Origin: Hoeflea_A sp963921345
Lineage (GTDB): Bacteria > Pseudomonadota > Alphaproteobacteria > Rhizobiales > Rhizobiaceae
Assembly (NCBI GenBank): GCA_963921345.3
Contig: OZ001229.2
Span: forward strand, 186,001 to 250,000
Length of the DNA stretch: 64,000 bases
Reading direction: 5' to 3'
The notes beneath the pieces were generated by a model. The model saw only the letters and a list, made by a program, of their open reading frames with translations, did not search any database and was not told where the DNA came from. A program made the position numbers and the translations under genes. Shown here in pieces: positions 26,824 through 37,400 of this stretch; the stretch's first letter is position 1; the number at the start of each line of letters is the position of its first letter.

Positions 26824-27899
26824 GAGCGTGTCGAGGTTTTGTAGATTCGGGATTTCCTTCTGGGCGCGAATATGATTCAGAATTTTGTTGGGGCGACATT
26901 TTTTGTTTCGATTCGGGAAGATTTGTAATGCCCAAGCCTCATCCTATTGAGTTACGGGAACGTGTTGTGGCCCATGTTGAAGAAGGCCATACGCATCGTG
27001 CAACGGCCGGCCATTTCAAGGTCTCCATCAAGTTCGTGAATGACATGGTCAAGCTGAAACGAGAGACCGGTTCGCTTGCTCCCAGACACAATCCGGGCAA
27101 TACCGGCCACGGCAAACTTGCCCCCTACAAGGACTGGATCCGGAAGCGCGTAGAGCAAAAACGGGACATTACGCTACGACAGCTCTGCCTGGAACTGAAG
27201 GAGGAATTTGACCTGAAGGTCAATCGTTCGCCGGTCGGCCAGATGCTGCACAGTCTCGGTCTGTCACACAAAAAAAGACACTTTATGCCAAGGAACAGCA
27301 CCGCAGCGACGTGAAACGGAACCGCCGCCTCTGGCAGACAGGGCGCCTTCCTTATCTGAACCGGGCCATTGAAAGACTTGTGTTCATCGATGAGACATCC
27401 ACAAACACCAAAATGACCAAGCAGACCGGCTGGGCACCGATGGGAGAGCGTCTCATTGACTTCGTTCCTCATGGTAATTGGAAGACCCAGACCCTCATCG
27501 CCGGCTTGCGGTGCCATGGTCTGGTTGCCCCTTGGGTCATTGATCGCGCCATGAACAAAGAACTGTTCGAGCTGTATGTTGAGACCCAATTGGTCCCGGA
27601 ACTCAACAGGGGCGATGTCGTGCTGCTCGACAACCTATCCTCTCACAAGAGCGAAAAGGCCAAACAGATGCTGAAGGAGGTCGGCGCCTGGTTCCTGTTC
27701 CTGCCGAAATACTCCCCTGACCTCAATCCCATTGAAATGGCCTTTTCAAAGCTCAAGGCCCATCTGAGAAAAGCCGGTGCCAGAACCTTTGACGACGTCT
27801 GGAAGGCGATCGGGCAGATCTGCCACCTGTTCTCGCCGCAGGAATGCAGAAACTATTTCAAGGCAGTCGGCTGTGAATTCACGTAAAACGAACACGCTA
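26824..27899 (+). mobile_element. IS630-family insertion sequence
   Basis: A two-frame IS630 transposase is bounded by short inverted ends (GAGCGTGTCG at 26824; read inward from the right, TAGCGTGTTC), each next to a TA. Insertion into TA is the rule for IS630. The copy seems complete and lies between the GMC gene and the biosynthetic cluster. The exact ends are inferred from the partial repeats. Confidence 0.7.
26928..27886 (+). CDS. IS630-family transposase, two frames joined by -1 frameshift
   Basis: The first frame (26928-27314) carries the helix-turn-helix part (MPKPHPIELRERVVAHVEEG). The second (27311-27886) carries the DDE part: RLVFIDETSTNTKM, VVLLDNLSSHKSEKA and YSPDLNPIEMAFSKLKAH. 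An A7 run at 27270-27276 lies in SHKK. A -1 shift there continues SHKKKTLYAKEQHRSDVKRN into the second frame, restoring a full protein of about 318 aa. Such slippage is a known expression strategy of IS630 elements, so this is probably not a pseudogene. Confidence 0.85.
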
Positions 27900-28321
27900 T
27901 AGCATGGAAACTATAGTCCATTCCTACGTGATTTCGGAAAATCCTTTTGTGCCTCAGTATTTAGAAAAGGAGAGAAGGGAAGATTTTGGTGCGTACGTTG
28001 TCAGTGTGTGGATGCAGCATATCCGATACCCGTTTATACGGTGATGTAGAGTAGAGATTTGAGTGCAACCTGTTTGGTTTCGCGCCTGTTGAAGTGAGAA
28101 AGGCGGCTTCATCGAGATTAGGACAGGAAGTTTCCCCTAGCACTCCGGTTTTGAGGCCTGAGAAAACCAGGATGAAGTCGCAGCAGGCCACAAAGGCAGT
28201 CATTTTGCCCCGCCAGTGGTTTAGTTTGTTCGCCGCCGGATAGACAGATCAGCCATCGGGCGAATGTGCCTGTCCATACGATACAGCTGAAATCTGAAAC
28301 GTTGAGCAAGGAGTGAAACAA
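27900..28321. other. Intergenic region upstream of the biosynthetic cluster
   Basis: About 420 bases without a supported gene. An AAGGAG at 28304-28309 serves the ATG at 28322. The cluster has no pathway-specific regulator, so its promoter probably lies here or in 29006-29163. I see no hairpin or clear operator. Confidence 0.4.
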
Positions 28322-29005
28322 ATGTCCCATATTCCATCGCCCTCCGCCGAGGCGGTACTCCACTTGGAAAGCGAGCACAAGCCTTTTGCACACAACGAAT
28401 TCCGCGACATGATTACGCGCTCTGCCGAAGCCTACAATAAAAGCGGTTACGATTATGCGACCTACGAGACAATCATCGGCAACGGGAACGTCGTGCACCG
28501 CTTCGCCAAGATCGAGGATTTCTTGCGGATTGGCGGTCGGGACGTGCAGAATGAGGTCATCTGCACAACACATGGCGAAGACGATTTGCAATCCCACGTT
28601 GAAACCGGCCAAGAGATCGTCATCAGAGAGCAGTTCAATTTGCTGAGCTACGTGCCGGCAATCAGCAACCCGGGCGATGACACCGATCCGGACCTCCTAT
28701 TAATGATGACGACGCAGGTCAATCCGGGCCGTCTGCATACGGCATTGGGGCTGATGGAGCGTACTGCCAGTGCATTCAAGAAGAACCACTCGGCGAAGTT
28801 CTCTGGCGCGGTGCAAACCGTCGGCAATATTGGCGTCGTCCGCCGGTTCTCGCCTCTTGGCGGGCTACATGAAATCGGCGGCCTGGAGGTATTGAAGACC
28901 GTCCTCGACTCAGAGTTCGACACCCAGGCCATCAATGACCACTTCGAAACCTACGGGGCCTCGATCGCTTCCGAAGAGTTCTCGGTCCTGCGCCGCGTTA
29001 AGTAA
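28322..29005 (+). CDS. Unrecognised protein with internal duplication, first gene of cluster
   Basis: This 227-aa protein starts at an ATG 12 bases after AAGGAG; a GTG at 28313 is less likely. Two halves resemble each other. SAEAYNKSGYDYATYETI then NVVHRFAKIEDFLRIGG in the first half lines up with TASAFKKNHSAKFSGAVQTV then GVVRRFSPLGGLHEIGG in the second. Each is followed by a similar tail (EIVIREQFNLLSYV and ASIASEEFSVLRRV). Such tandem repeats of about 100 residues would suit a dimeric alpha/beta-barrel fold, but that is a guess. It is 158 bases upstream of PKS A on the same strand. The function is unknown. Confidence 0.65.
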   Translation: MSHIPSPSAEAVLHLESEHKPFAHNEFRDMITRSAEAYNKSGYDYATYETIIGNGNVVHRFAKIEDFLRIGGRDVQNEVICTTHGEDDLQSHVETGQEIVIREQFNLLSYVPAISNPGDDTDPDLLLMMTTQVNPGRLHTALGLMERTASAFKKNHSAKFSGAVQTVGNIGVVRRFSPLGGLHEIGGLEVLKTVLDSEFDTQAINDHFETYGASIASEEFSVLRRVK

Positions 29006-29163
29006 GTTTTGGTAACAACGCGCGGGATCGGTGTGCGTTCAGGTGCACCTTGCATCCTGCCTAGAAAAGTCGCGCGGTTAGGTGTGCTGGGATCGGATTT
29101 GGTCTGAAAGGTTTTGCTGAACGGTCCGGGACTTTCGCATCGAGACTGGAGGGAATTGTCCCA

Positions 29164-32100
29164 GTGCATGGTGACTTGGCGGCCCGAATGAGCGAATATT
29201 TCCGGGATCAGCTCAAAGCACGTCTCGGGCGGAATTTATCCGTTTACGATCTCGGCCGCAATTTCAACGAACTCGGGTTGGAATCAAGCGACGCAATCGC
29301 GATAGCCGAAGCCATGCGCCGGTGGACGGGCACCGGGTTTGACCCCGACGTTTTCTGGCGGCACCCATCACCGCGCGCGGTGATGGCCTATCTCAATCGC
29401 AACGTAACGGATTGTCATACGGTCGATGCAGCGGGCGAGCCGCGCGAACCGATTGCCATCATCGGACTTGCCTGCCGTCTGCCCGGGGGCGCCACACAGA
29501 TCGAGTTTTGGAAAACGCTTAGCGGCGGTCTCTGTAAGATCGGCCCACCATCCTGCACGCGCTTCAGATCGTTCCAAGGGGCAGAAAACGTCCGGCAGCC
29601 CCGGGCCGGTTTCTTGCCAGACATCGAAGGCTTCGACGCGCTATTTTTCGCAATCTCACCGCGTGAAGCGGCTGAAATGGACCCCCAGCAACGCTTGCTG
29701 CTGGAGGTGGGTTGGGGGGCTTTCGAAGACGCCGCAATTCCACAAGCTGAACTCGTCGGATCCCGCACCGCGGTGTTTGTTGGCGCGATGCACAGCGACT
29801 TTGCTGCCATCGCAGAGGGTCGTGCCCGCCCGTACGAGGCGAGCGGCGCCGATCCTAGCATGCTTGCCGCACGGCTGTCATACCATTTTGGGCTCGAAGG
29901 CCCGAGCATGACCGTGAATACGGCATGCTCATCGTCGCTGGTCGCGGTTCATCTGGCGTGCCGAAGCCTTCAGGCCGGCGATGCTGGAATTGCGGTTGCA
30001 GGAGGCGTCAATCTTCTCACGACCGGTCGCACCTTCAAGGCATTTGAAGCCATGGGAATGCTTTCACCAACCGGGCAGTCGCGCCCCTTCGGAGCCGGCG
30101 CGAACGGATATGTCCGGGGTGAAGGCGCAGGGTTGGTCGTGCTCAAGCCCCTCTCGCAAGCGCTGCGGGATCGCGATCGGATCTATGGCACGATCCTCGG
30201 TACCGCCGTCAATAATGACGGCGCGAGCAATGGGATCACCGCACCGAATCCAGCCGCACAGGAGAGGGTTCTGAGAGACGCGGTGCACAGCGCAGGTATT
30301 CCAGAATCGGCGATCGACTATGTGGAAGCGCACGGAACGGGAACCGAGCTTGGCGATCCCATCGAAGCCTCGGCACTGGCAAGAACATTTGGGCTGGCAC
30401 CAGATCGCGCAACCCCTCTGCTGATAGGCTCGGTGAAGGGCAACATCGGTCACCTTGAGGGCGCCGCTGGAATTGCTGGTCTTTTAAAGGTGGTGCTCGC
30501 GATGCAAGAAGGCCAGTTGCCAGCCTCGCTCGCCGCGGACGGGAAAAACCCAAAGATTGACTTCGACGCGGGCAAGCTGCAACTTTGCCTGGAAAGACGC
30601 TCATGGCCATGCGGAAATGCCCCTCCGCTGGCCGGCGTGAGTTCGTTCGGCTTTGGCGGAACTAACGCTCATGCAGTACTGCAAGGCTGGCGCCCCGCCA
30701 CCCGTCCGGTTGAAGCTGGCCGACGTCCGTCAACCTCGCCGAAATCCGATGTAGGCGGGATAACGGCATATGTCTATTCAGGCCTCGGCGTCGACCCGCG
30801 CACGTCCATATGGCGGTTTCTGGGCGGATGCCTTGAATTTGCGGAATGCTTCTCCGATTGCGACCACGCGCACCAGAAGCAAGCTGGCTGGTCCCTGTTT
30901 GACGAGGTTTACAGGACCGGCACGCGCAGCGATATTGCTGTTAAACTATCCCAGCCGCTGCTTGTGGCATTCCAGATCTCTTTGACCGCCGTCATCGCTG
31001 CCGCAGGGTTGCGGCCGGACCTTGTAGTTGGCCACAGTATCGGCGAGGTTTCTGCCGCGCATGCTGCGGGGCTAATTAACCTCGAAGACGCATTCCACAT
31101 TGTCAATGCTATGAGCGCGGTCGAGGCCGAATTTGCGGGGTCCGGCGCCATGGTCTATGTGACCGTTTCGGCCACAGAGGTCCAGCATTGCCTATCAGGC
31201 ATAGCAAGTACCGTCGAAATAGCGGCCGTGAACGGGCCGAACGCAACCGTGATCGCCGGATCGATTGCAGACCTCAAGAGGGTTCGTGCCGGTCTGGAGG
31301 CGGCCGGCGCCGAATGGATGCCGATCCGGACCGATCTCGCGCATCATACGACTATTTTGGCGCCAGCCGAAATCGAGCTTGCAGAGCGTCTTGCTGGGCT
31401 TTCGGTAGGCAAGGCAGAGTGCCCGATGATATCGACCGTGACGGGCGCGGAGATTGATGATCCGGTGCTCGATGTCGCCTATTGGGGACGGAACATGCGA
31501 TGTACGGTTCAGTTCGACGCGGCGATTCGGTCCATCCTGCATCGTGGTGCAAGCCGGGCCGTCGAGCTCGGGCCGCACCCGATCCTGGCCCGCGACATGG
31601 CTGAGACAGCGGCCGACGCAAGGGCATCTCTGGACGTATTCTTCTGTGCGCGTCGCGACGAACAGGGGTTTGGGCATTTGAATGATGCCCTCTTGCGTCT
31701 CGGTGGAACGCCCAGATCGGGTGCTGCGAAAGATCCAGACCAAAAGTACCCTGCCCGGCGATGCAGCGTCTTCGCACTTCCGATCTCTGCCCACACCCCA
31801 GAGGCGCTGACTGCCCGAATCGCAGACATCGAAGACCTCTGCCGCAGAGAGGATACCTCGTTACGCGCTCTGGCCAGCCGCCTGGCGCGTACAACCACCC
31901 CGCACGGGCACAGGGCAGCGCTTGTGGTGAAGGATGCAGGCGGAGGCTCACCCGTGGCAGTCGAGAAAATCGACTCCGGCCTATCGAACTGTACCTCAGC
32001 GTCGGTCATCTTTGCCTACTGCGGCCAAACAGTTCAGGTTGGCATGGGATTGAATCTATGGCGAAACCAGCCGGTTGCACGCGAGATCTTCGAACAGTGC

Positions 32101-34422
32101 GCGTCCAGAATCCGGGACCAGGCTGGATGGTCGCTCAAACAGGAACTCAGCCGATGCGAACACGAGACCCGCCTCGACCGCACGGAGCATTTGCAGCCAG
32201 CCCTGTTTTGTGTTCAGGCTGCGCTCACAACTCTGCTGCGACACTGGGGCCTGCGTCCAAGTGCCGTGATCGGGCACAGCGTCGGGGAAATTGCGGCCGC
32301 CTTCTGCGCGGATGTGCTCCCGCTCGAGACGGCTCTGGATCTCGTGCTGGCACGCGGCTCAGCGATTACCCCCTTGCGTGGGCAGGGCAAGATGCTGGCC
32401 GTGGGCTTGTCGGAGGAGGAAGCACGCACTGCGATCACTGCCCATGGAAAAGCGTTAGCAATCGCTGCGGTCAACGCCCCGCGTCTCTGTGTATTGAGCG
32501 GTGCTCCTCGAACGATCAGGACTTTGGCGGCAGAGCTAACTGGGCGCGGCGTCTTCAGCAGCTTGCTTCCAATGGACTATGCATTTCACAACCCGCAGAT
32601 GAGCGCCGCTGCGGAATCTTTTCGCGAGGCCATCGGTGAAATCCCTAGCCAGGACCCATCAACACCCTGGTTTTCGACGGTCACGGGCGCGCTTGTGCCG
32701 CCGGGTCCGCTCGACCCTCAGCATTGGTACAGGGGCATTGTGGCACCCGTCAGGTTTGCCCAAGCGATGTCCGCGGCCCTTGCCTCCCAGGAATCGGCGC
32801 TCGTTATCGAAATCGGCCCAGGCCCCGTGCTGGCAGCATCAATCCGCCAGATCGCGCGCGATATTGGGGCCGGGGCGGAGGTCTTGCCATGCCAGGAGCC
32901 CGAAGACAATTTGGGCGCTCTCGCCCGTGTCGTCGCAAAGGTTCATGCATCTGGAGGGGATCCCGCCTGGGAAGCCATTTTTCACGAACGGCATGCCGGC
33001 GTCGCACTACCACCTTACCCGTTCCAACGCACCCGTTATCCGGTCGTCAGAAACGCATTGGCAAAGAACGAAACTGCGACGTCCGCCCATGCCCGCCCAC
33101 TGAAAAACCCCGGCCCGGCACCGGCGGAGGCAGACGAGATGCTTCGCTACTACCGCACCCTGACACAGGCCAATGATGCTGGTGTCTATCTACGCTTCGG
33201 CGCTCTGTCCCAGGCGTTGCCTGAGTTCTCTTGGTTGCGCGCCTGGATCGATCCGGACGTGTTTCCGGAGGACCGCCGAATCATGCAGCAGGCTGTCGAC
33301 CGAATGTGGGCGGTCCTGTTCGACGGTCTCGATCTATCGCACGCAGAACGGGTTATGGATATCGGCTGCGGATATGGCACTGATCTTCTGCGGATCGCTG
33401 AAGCCGAGCCGCATCTGGCGCTCACTGGGGTCAACATCTCGAGCGAGCAGATCAAGATCACATCTGAACGGATTCGCGCCGCGGGTCTTAAGAAACGCGT
33501 CACGCTGCTTGAGGCCAACGTGATGACCGACGATCTGACACCCGACAACGACCTGGTCATCACCTTTCAGGTAGTCCATCACCTGACAGACAAGCCAGCC
33601 GCGATCGCCAACATCGCCCGTCATATGCGGCCGGGTGGCGTCTGGATTGCCGCGGAAATCCTCTCGGCCCTTGCCTCGCCAATCGATGCACCGACCTCCT
33701 CTGCCCACTTTTCACCGCGCTCGCAGTGGGCAGATGATCTTTCAGAGGCCGGATTGCGCGTTGTTCGCTGCATCGACGCGAGCGCCGAGGTTGCTCGCTA
33801 CTTGTATTCGCAGAGCTTCGAGACCGACCTTGCGACCTTTTCGCACCGGTTCGACAGCGTCGCGATTGCCCATCTGCGTGGGCCGCACGAACTCGAAGAG
33901 TTGCTCGAGCGTGAGATCGCTCTCTATTTGCTGATGACCGTGCAGCGCGAGACACTCATGTCATCTGAGGCGCTTCTCCAGTTTAACCGTGCGGCTCTCG
34001 ACGCGCCGCAGCCCTTCCCGGATCGCAGCGGAGCAACAGCGGCCCCGGCAGTTGCGCCGCAGCAAATCTACCACCCCTCATCCGGTGCCGAGCCCACAGA
34101 TGCCCTGATCCGTCGCCATGCCGCTCGCTTGCTTGGCCAGCCCGCCGAAAGCCTCGATTTGGTGGTTCCGCTCGGCAGATACGGCATCGATTCCTTAATG
34201 ACCCTCGAACTGCGCCGAGCCATTGAACGCGATACGGGCGCCGTCCTGCCTGTCAGCTTCTTTTTCAATTACCCCTCGATTGGCAAGGCGGCGGCGGCGC
34301 TCGAGGAAATGCTGAAGCGATCCAGTCCGATCGCCGATGCGCCGACCGTCTCCCCCGACGGTGCGCGCGCTAAGTTGGAACGCCCGCTCGAAGAAGCGGA
34401 GCGCGTGCCACATGGCGAGTGA
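29164..34422 (+). CDS. Type I polyketide synthase A: ACP-KS-AT-AT-MT-ACP
   Basis: 1752 aa, GTG start 10 bases after GGAGGG. An N-terminal carrier domain (residues 9-80) has ELGLESSDAI with Ser41. The KS (about 95-520) has TACSSSLVAVH with Cys255, EAHGTGTELGDP and KGNIGHLEGAAG, so it is intact. Two acyltransferase-like domains follow. AT1 (about 535-840) has GHSIGE (Ser625), but the usual Arg segment is NAMSAVEAEF and the substrate motif is DLAHHTTIL. AT2 (about 930-1230) has GHSVGE (Ser1039) and YAFHNPQM. A SAM methyltransferase (about 1325-1600) has RVMDIGCGYGTDLL. The C-terminal ACP has GIDSLMTLEL. There is no KR, so the beta-keto group would remain. The stop overlaps PKS B by 11 bases. The N-terminal ACP suggests it accepts a starter in trans. 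Confidence 0.9.
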   Translation: MHGDLAARMSEYFRDQLKARLGRNLSVYDLGRNFNELGLESSDAIAIAEAMRRWTGTGFDPDVFWRHPSPRAVMAYLNRNVTDCHTVDAAGEPREPIAIIGLACRLPGGATQIEFWKTLSGGLCKIGPPSCTRFRSFQGAENVRQPRAGFLPDIEGFDALFFAISPREAAEMDPQQRLLLEVGWGAFEDAAIPQAELVGSRTAVFVGAMHSDFAAIAEGRARPYEASGADPSMLAARLSYHFGLEGPSMTVNTACSSSLVAVHLACRSLQAGDAGIAVAGGVNLLTTGRTFKAFEAMGMLSPTGQSRPFGAGANGYVRGEGAGLVVLKPLSQALRDRDRIYGTILGTAVNNDGASNGITAPNPAAQERVLRDAVHSAGIPESAIDYVEAHGTGTELGDPIEASALARTFGLAPDRATPLLIGSVKGNIGHLEGAAGIAGLLKVVLAMQEGQLPASLAADGKNPKIDFDAGKLQLCLERRSWPCGNAPPLAGVSSFGFGGTNAHAVLQGWRPATRPVEAGRRPSTSPKSDVGGITAYVYSGLGVDPRTSIWRFLGGCLEFAECFSDCDHAHQKQAGWSLFDEVYRTGTRSDIAVKLSQPLLVAFQISLTAVIAAAGLRPDLVVGHSIGEVSAAHAAGLINLEDAFHIVNAMSAVEAEFAGSGAMVYVTVSATEVQHCLSGIASTVEIAAVNGPNATVIAGSIADLKRVRAGLEAAGAEWMPIRTDLAHHTTILAPAEIELAERLAGLSVGKAECPMISTVTGAEIDDPVLDVAYWGRNMRCTVQFDAAIRSILHRGASRAVELGPHPILARDMAETAADARASLDVFFCARRDEQGFGHLNDALLRLGGTPRSGAAKDPDQKYPARRCSVFALPISAHTPEALTARIADIEDLCRREDTSLRALASRLARTTTPHGHRAALVVKDAGGGSPVAVEKIDSGLSNCTSASVIFAYCGQTVQVGMGLNLWRNQPVAREIFEQCASRIRDQAGWSLKQELSRCEHETRLDRTEHLQPALFCVQAALTTLLRHWGLRPSAVIGHSVGEIAAAFCADVLPLETALDLVLARGSAITPLRGQGKMLAVGLSEEEARTAITAHGKALAIAAVNAPRLCVLSGAPRTIRTLAAELTGRGVFSSLLPMDYAFHNPQMSAAAESFREAIGEIPSQDPSTPWFSTVTGALVPPGPLDPQHWYRGIVAPVRFAQAMSAALASQESALVIEIGPGPVLAASIRQIARDIGAGAEVLPCQEPEDNLGALARVVAKVHASGGDPAWEAIFHERHAGVALPPYPFQRTRYPVVRNALAKNETATSAHARPLKNPGPAPAEADEMLRYYRTLTQANDAGVYLRFGALSQALPEFSWLRAWIDPDVFPEDRRIMQQAVDRMWAVLFDGLDLSHAERVMDIGCGYGTDLLRIAEAEPHLALTGVNISSEQIKITSERIRAAGLKKRVTLLEANVMTDDLTPDNDLVITFQVVHHLTDKPAAIANIARHMRPGGVWIAAEILSALASPIDAPTSSAHFSPRSQWADDLSEAGLRVVRCIDASAEVARYLYSQSFETDLATFSHRFDSVAIAHLRGPHELEELLEREIALYLLMTVQRETLMSSEALLQFNRAALDAPQPFPDRSGATAAPAVAPQQIYHPSSGAEPTDALIRRHAARLLGQPAESLDLVVPLGRYGIDSLMTLELRRAIERDTGAVLPVSFFFNYPSIGKAAAALEEMLKRSSPIADAPTVSPDGARAKLERPLEEAERVPHGE

Positions 34423-37400
34423 CAGGCACAATACTGCCGAAGCGGCTTCGGCTCGGGCGCATGCCGCTGACATGTTTGCACGCCCTCGTGGAAAATCTGA
34501 ACGGCCGCGATGCGGGCACGCTGAACCGGTCGCGATCACTGGAATGGGACTGAGATTCCCCCCCGACATCACCACGCCCAACGAATTCTGGTATCGGTTA
34601 TCTGCCGGTTACGACGGTACCGCCTCTGCGCCGCCGCCTTCCCGCGGCGACGGCGACTGGGCATCCGGCCTAGTCGATCCCTCCAACCGAAAACCCGGCA
34701 AGTTGATCTCGTCCCGGGCCGGCTATCTTAATAGCGTGGCTGACTTCGATGCCGAGTTCTTCGGGATATCGCCACGCGAGGCAGCGCGTATGGACCCTCA
34801 GCAGCGAATGCTTCTGCAAGTCGCCTGGCACGCCATGGAGGATGCGGGATACATACACCCGCGTCTGGATCGGGCATCGGTCGGGCTGACCATCGGTGTC
34901 ATGAGCAACGACTACGCGCGTCTGCTGCATGCGGATCTCGCCGAAATCGACGGCTACTCCTATGCTGGCTACAGTTTCATCCCAAACCGGGTTTCCAACT
35001 TCCTGGACCTGAAGGGACCGAGCGTGGCAATAGACTCGGCCTGCTCCTCATCGCTCACCGCGGTGCATCTCGCCGTGCAAGGCCTGCACTCGGGTGAGCA
35101 GGACATTGCACTGGCCGGAGCCACCAACCTGATCCTGGGACCGCATCTGGGAGTAGCCTTTTCGAAATGGGGAATGCTGTCGCCGGATGGCAGATGCAAG
35201 ACCTTCGACGCTGCCGCTAATGGCTTCGTGCGGGGCGAAGGCTGCGGCCTTGTCGTTTTGCGCCGGCTGAGCGATGCACTTGCCAACGGCGACCGGGTCT
35301 ACGCCGTAATCCTCGGCTCGGCGGTGAACCAGGATGGCCAGACCAGCGTCTTCACCGCCCCGAACGGCCTCGCGCAAGCAGAGGTGATTCGCACTGCGCT
35401 GACTGCAGCCGGTGTGGCAGCAGGCTCTGTCGGATATGTCGAGGCGCACGGCACAGGAACCCCGCTTGGCGATCCCATCGAAATCGAGGCGCTCGCGCAG
35501 GTCTATGGGGCTTACAGTTCCAATGAGCCGCAATGCCGTGTCGGCGCTGTCAAGACGAACATCGGCCATCTCGAAGCGGCCGCTGGAATCGCCGGACTGA
35601 TCAAGGCTGCGCTCTGCGTGTATCACGGCGCAATCCCGCCGAACCGGAACTTCGCCAGGCTAAACCCGCATATCGTGCTGGACGGTACACGGCTTGCACT
35701 CGCGACGTCTGGCGTGGCTTGGTCGGGACCGCCCGACGGACGGCGCGCCGGGATCAGTTCGTTCGGTGCGGGCGGTACCAACGCGCATGTGATCCTCGGC
35801 CAAGCGCCGGAGGCCGTCGCCGCCCCGCTGCCGGTCGACAACGCCGCACTGCTGCTGCCCGTCAGCGCTGCGTCCGGTGCTGCCCTGGAAATCCGATGCA
35901 CGCAAATTGCGGATTGGCTGGAGACCGCGGGCGAGGATATCTTCGAGGTGTGCGCAACCGCGATCCACCGACGCGCGCACTTGCCCTGCCGTAAGGCGGT
36001 GGTCGGACGTACACGGGAGGAACTGGCGAAGAGCCTGCGCTGTGGTGCACTCACCAAGACGACGCACAGCCACATACGCCTGCTCTTCGTGATGTGTGGA
36101 CAGGGCCTGTTGGCGTCAGGTATGGGCCTGCAGCTTTGGTCCGAATGCCCCGCCGCGGCCGAGGTTCTCGAGATCTGCGAGACGGCGATCAACAAGCGGG
36201 CGGGCTGGTCGCTCCGGCATGAACTGTCAACCCCGACAAGCCAGAGCAATTTGGGGTTGACCGAGATCGGTCAGCCGGCGCTTTTTGCTATACAGGCGGC
36301 TCTGATTGCCCAACTCGATGATTGGGGCATCCGCCCAGACGCTGTCATTGGATACAGCGTCGGCGAGGTGGCAGCCGCCTATGCCGCGGGTGTGCTGAGC
36401 TTGGCAAGCGCCATTGATCTGGTGCTGAAACGCGGTGCCGCCATGGCGCCTTTGTGCGGCCACGGTGCTATGGCAGCCGTCGGCCTGTCAGAACAGGCGG
36501 CTCGTGACTTTATCAACAAAGGCGCGCGTGGCCTCGAGGTCTCGGCGGTCAATGCACCCGGCATGTGCGTGCTTGGTGGCACACCCGAGGCGATCACAGA
36601 CGCTGAGGCCGCGCTCTGGCAGCAGCATACGTTTTTCCATCGCCTTCCTGGCGACTACGCGTTTCACAGTTGCCAAATGAGCGACGCGGAAAGCCACCTC
36701 GACGGGGCGCTCGCCGAATTGGATCCCGCACCCGCCCAGACCCGCTGGATCTCGGCCACCACCGGGGCGGTGATGCAAGGGCCGGAGGCGGATCACATGT
36801 ACTGGAGCCGAGGCCTCCGTGCACCTGTGCGCTTCGCCGACGCCGTGGTAAAGGCGCTTGAGGGTGCCAAAGATGCGCTGATCCTCGAGATCGGTCCGGC
36901 ACCGGCGCTCGGGCCAGCGATTGAGCGGATCGCTGACGCGAGTTGCCTCGAGGTTAAGGTCGTGCCGACCCAACGGCCCGACGCGCCAGGATGCGAGGCG
37001 CTTTTTGAAGCCCTCGCCGCAAGCTATGCGGCCGGGTGGGAACCACGATGGTCGGCAGTCTGGCCGGCGCCACGCAATCTCGTTTCCCTTCCACCCTATC
37101 CATTTCGACCGACACGCCACTGGGTCGATCCGCCGGCCCGGTCGCAGACGCGGGTTCCAGAGCGCCATCCGCTTGCCGGGCGAAGCATCGGACCGGGCAA
37201 GCGCTTGCTCACACCTGCCTCGGACGACGCTATATACGAACAGGTCTGGGATCCGCCCCATCCCGCGATCTTGACGGAGCATCGGGTCGACGGAACACCA
37301 ACCGCACCGTTCGCGCTACTCGTGTTGCTGCTCGAGGCGGCGGCTAGGGCCGAGGATGCGTCGGTCGCCGAGGTGGTCGTTCGGCGTCGCCTCGATCTGT

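Noticed and set aside
26928..27886. IS630 transposase as a pseudogene
   Set aside because: The only break coincides with an A7 run where -1 slippage restores a complete DDE protein, a common IS630 arrangement.
27900..28321. A pathway regulator or riboswitch upstream of the cluster
   Set aside because: No coding frame or conserved aptamer-like structure was recognisable in this interval.
31195..31951. 199-codon frames antisense to PKS A
   Set aside because: They are typical antisense frames of high-GC PKS DNA. The sense strand carries AT motifs over the same interval.
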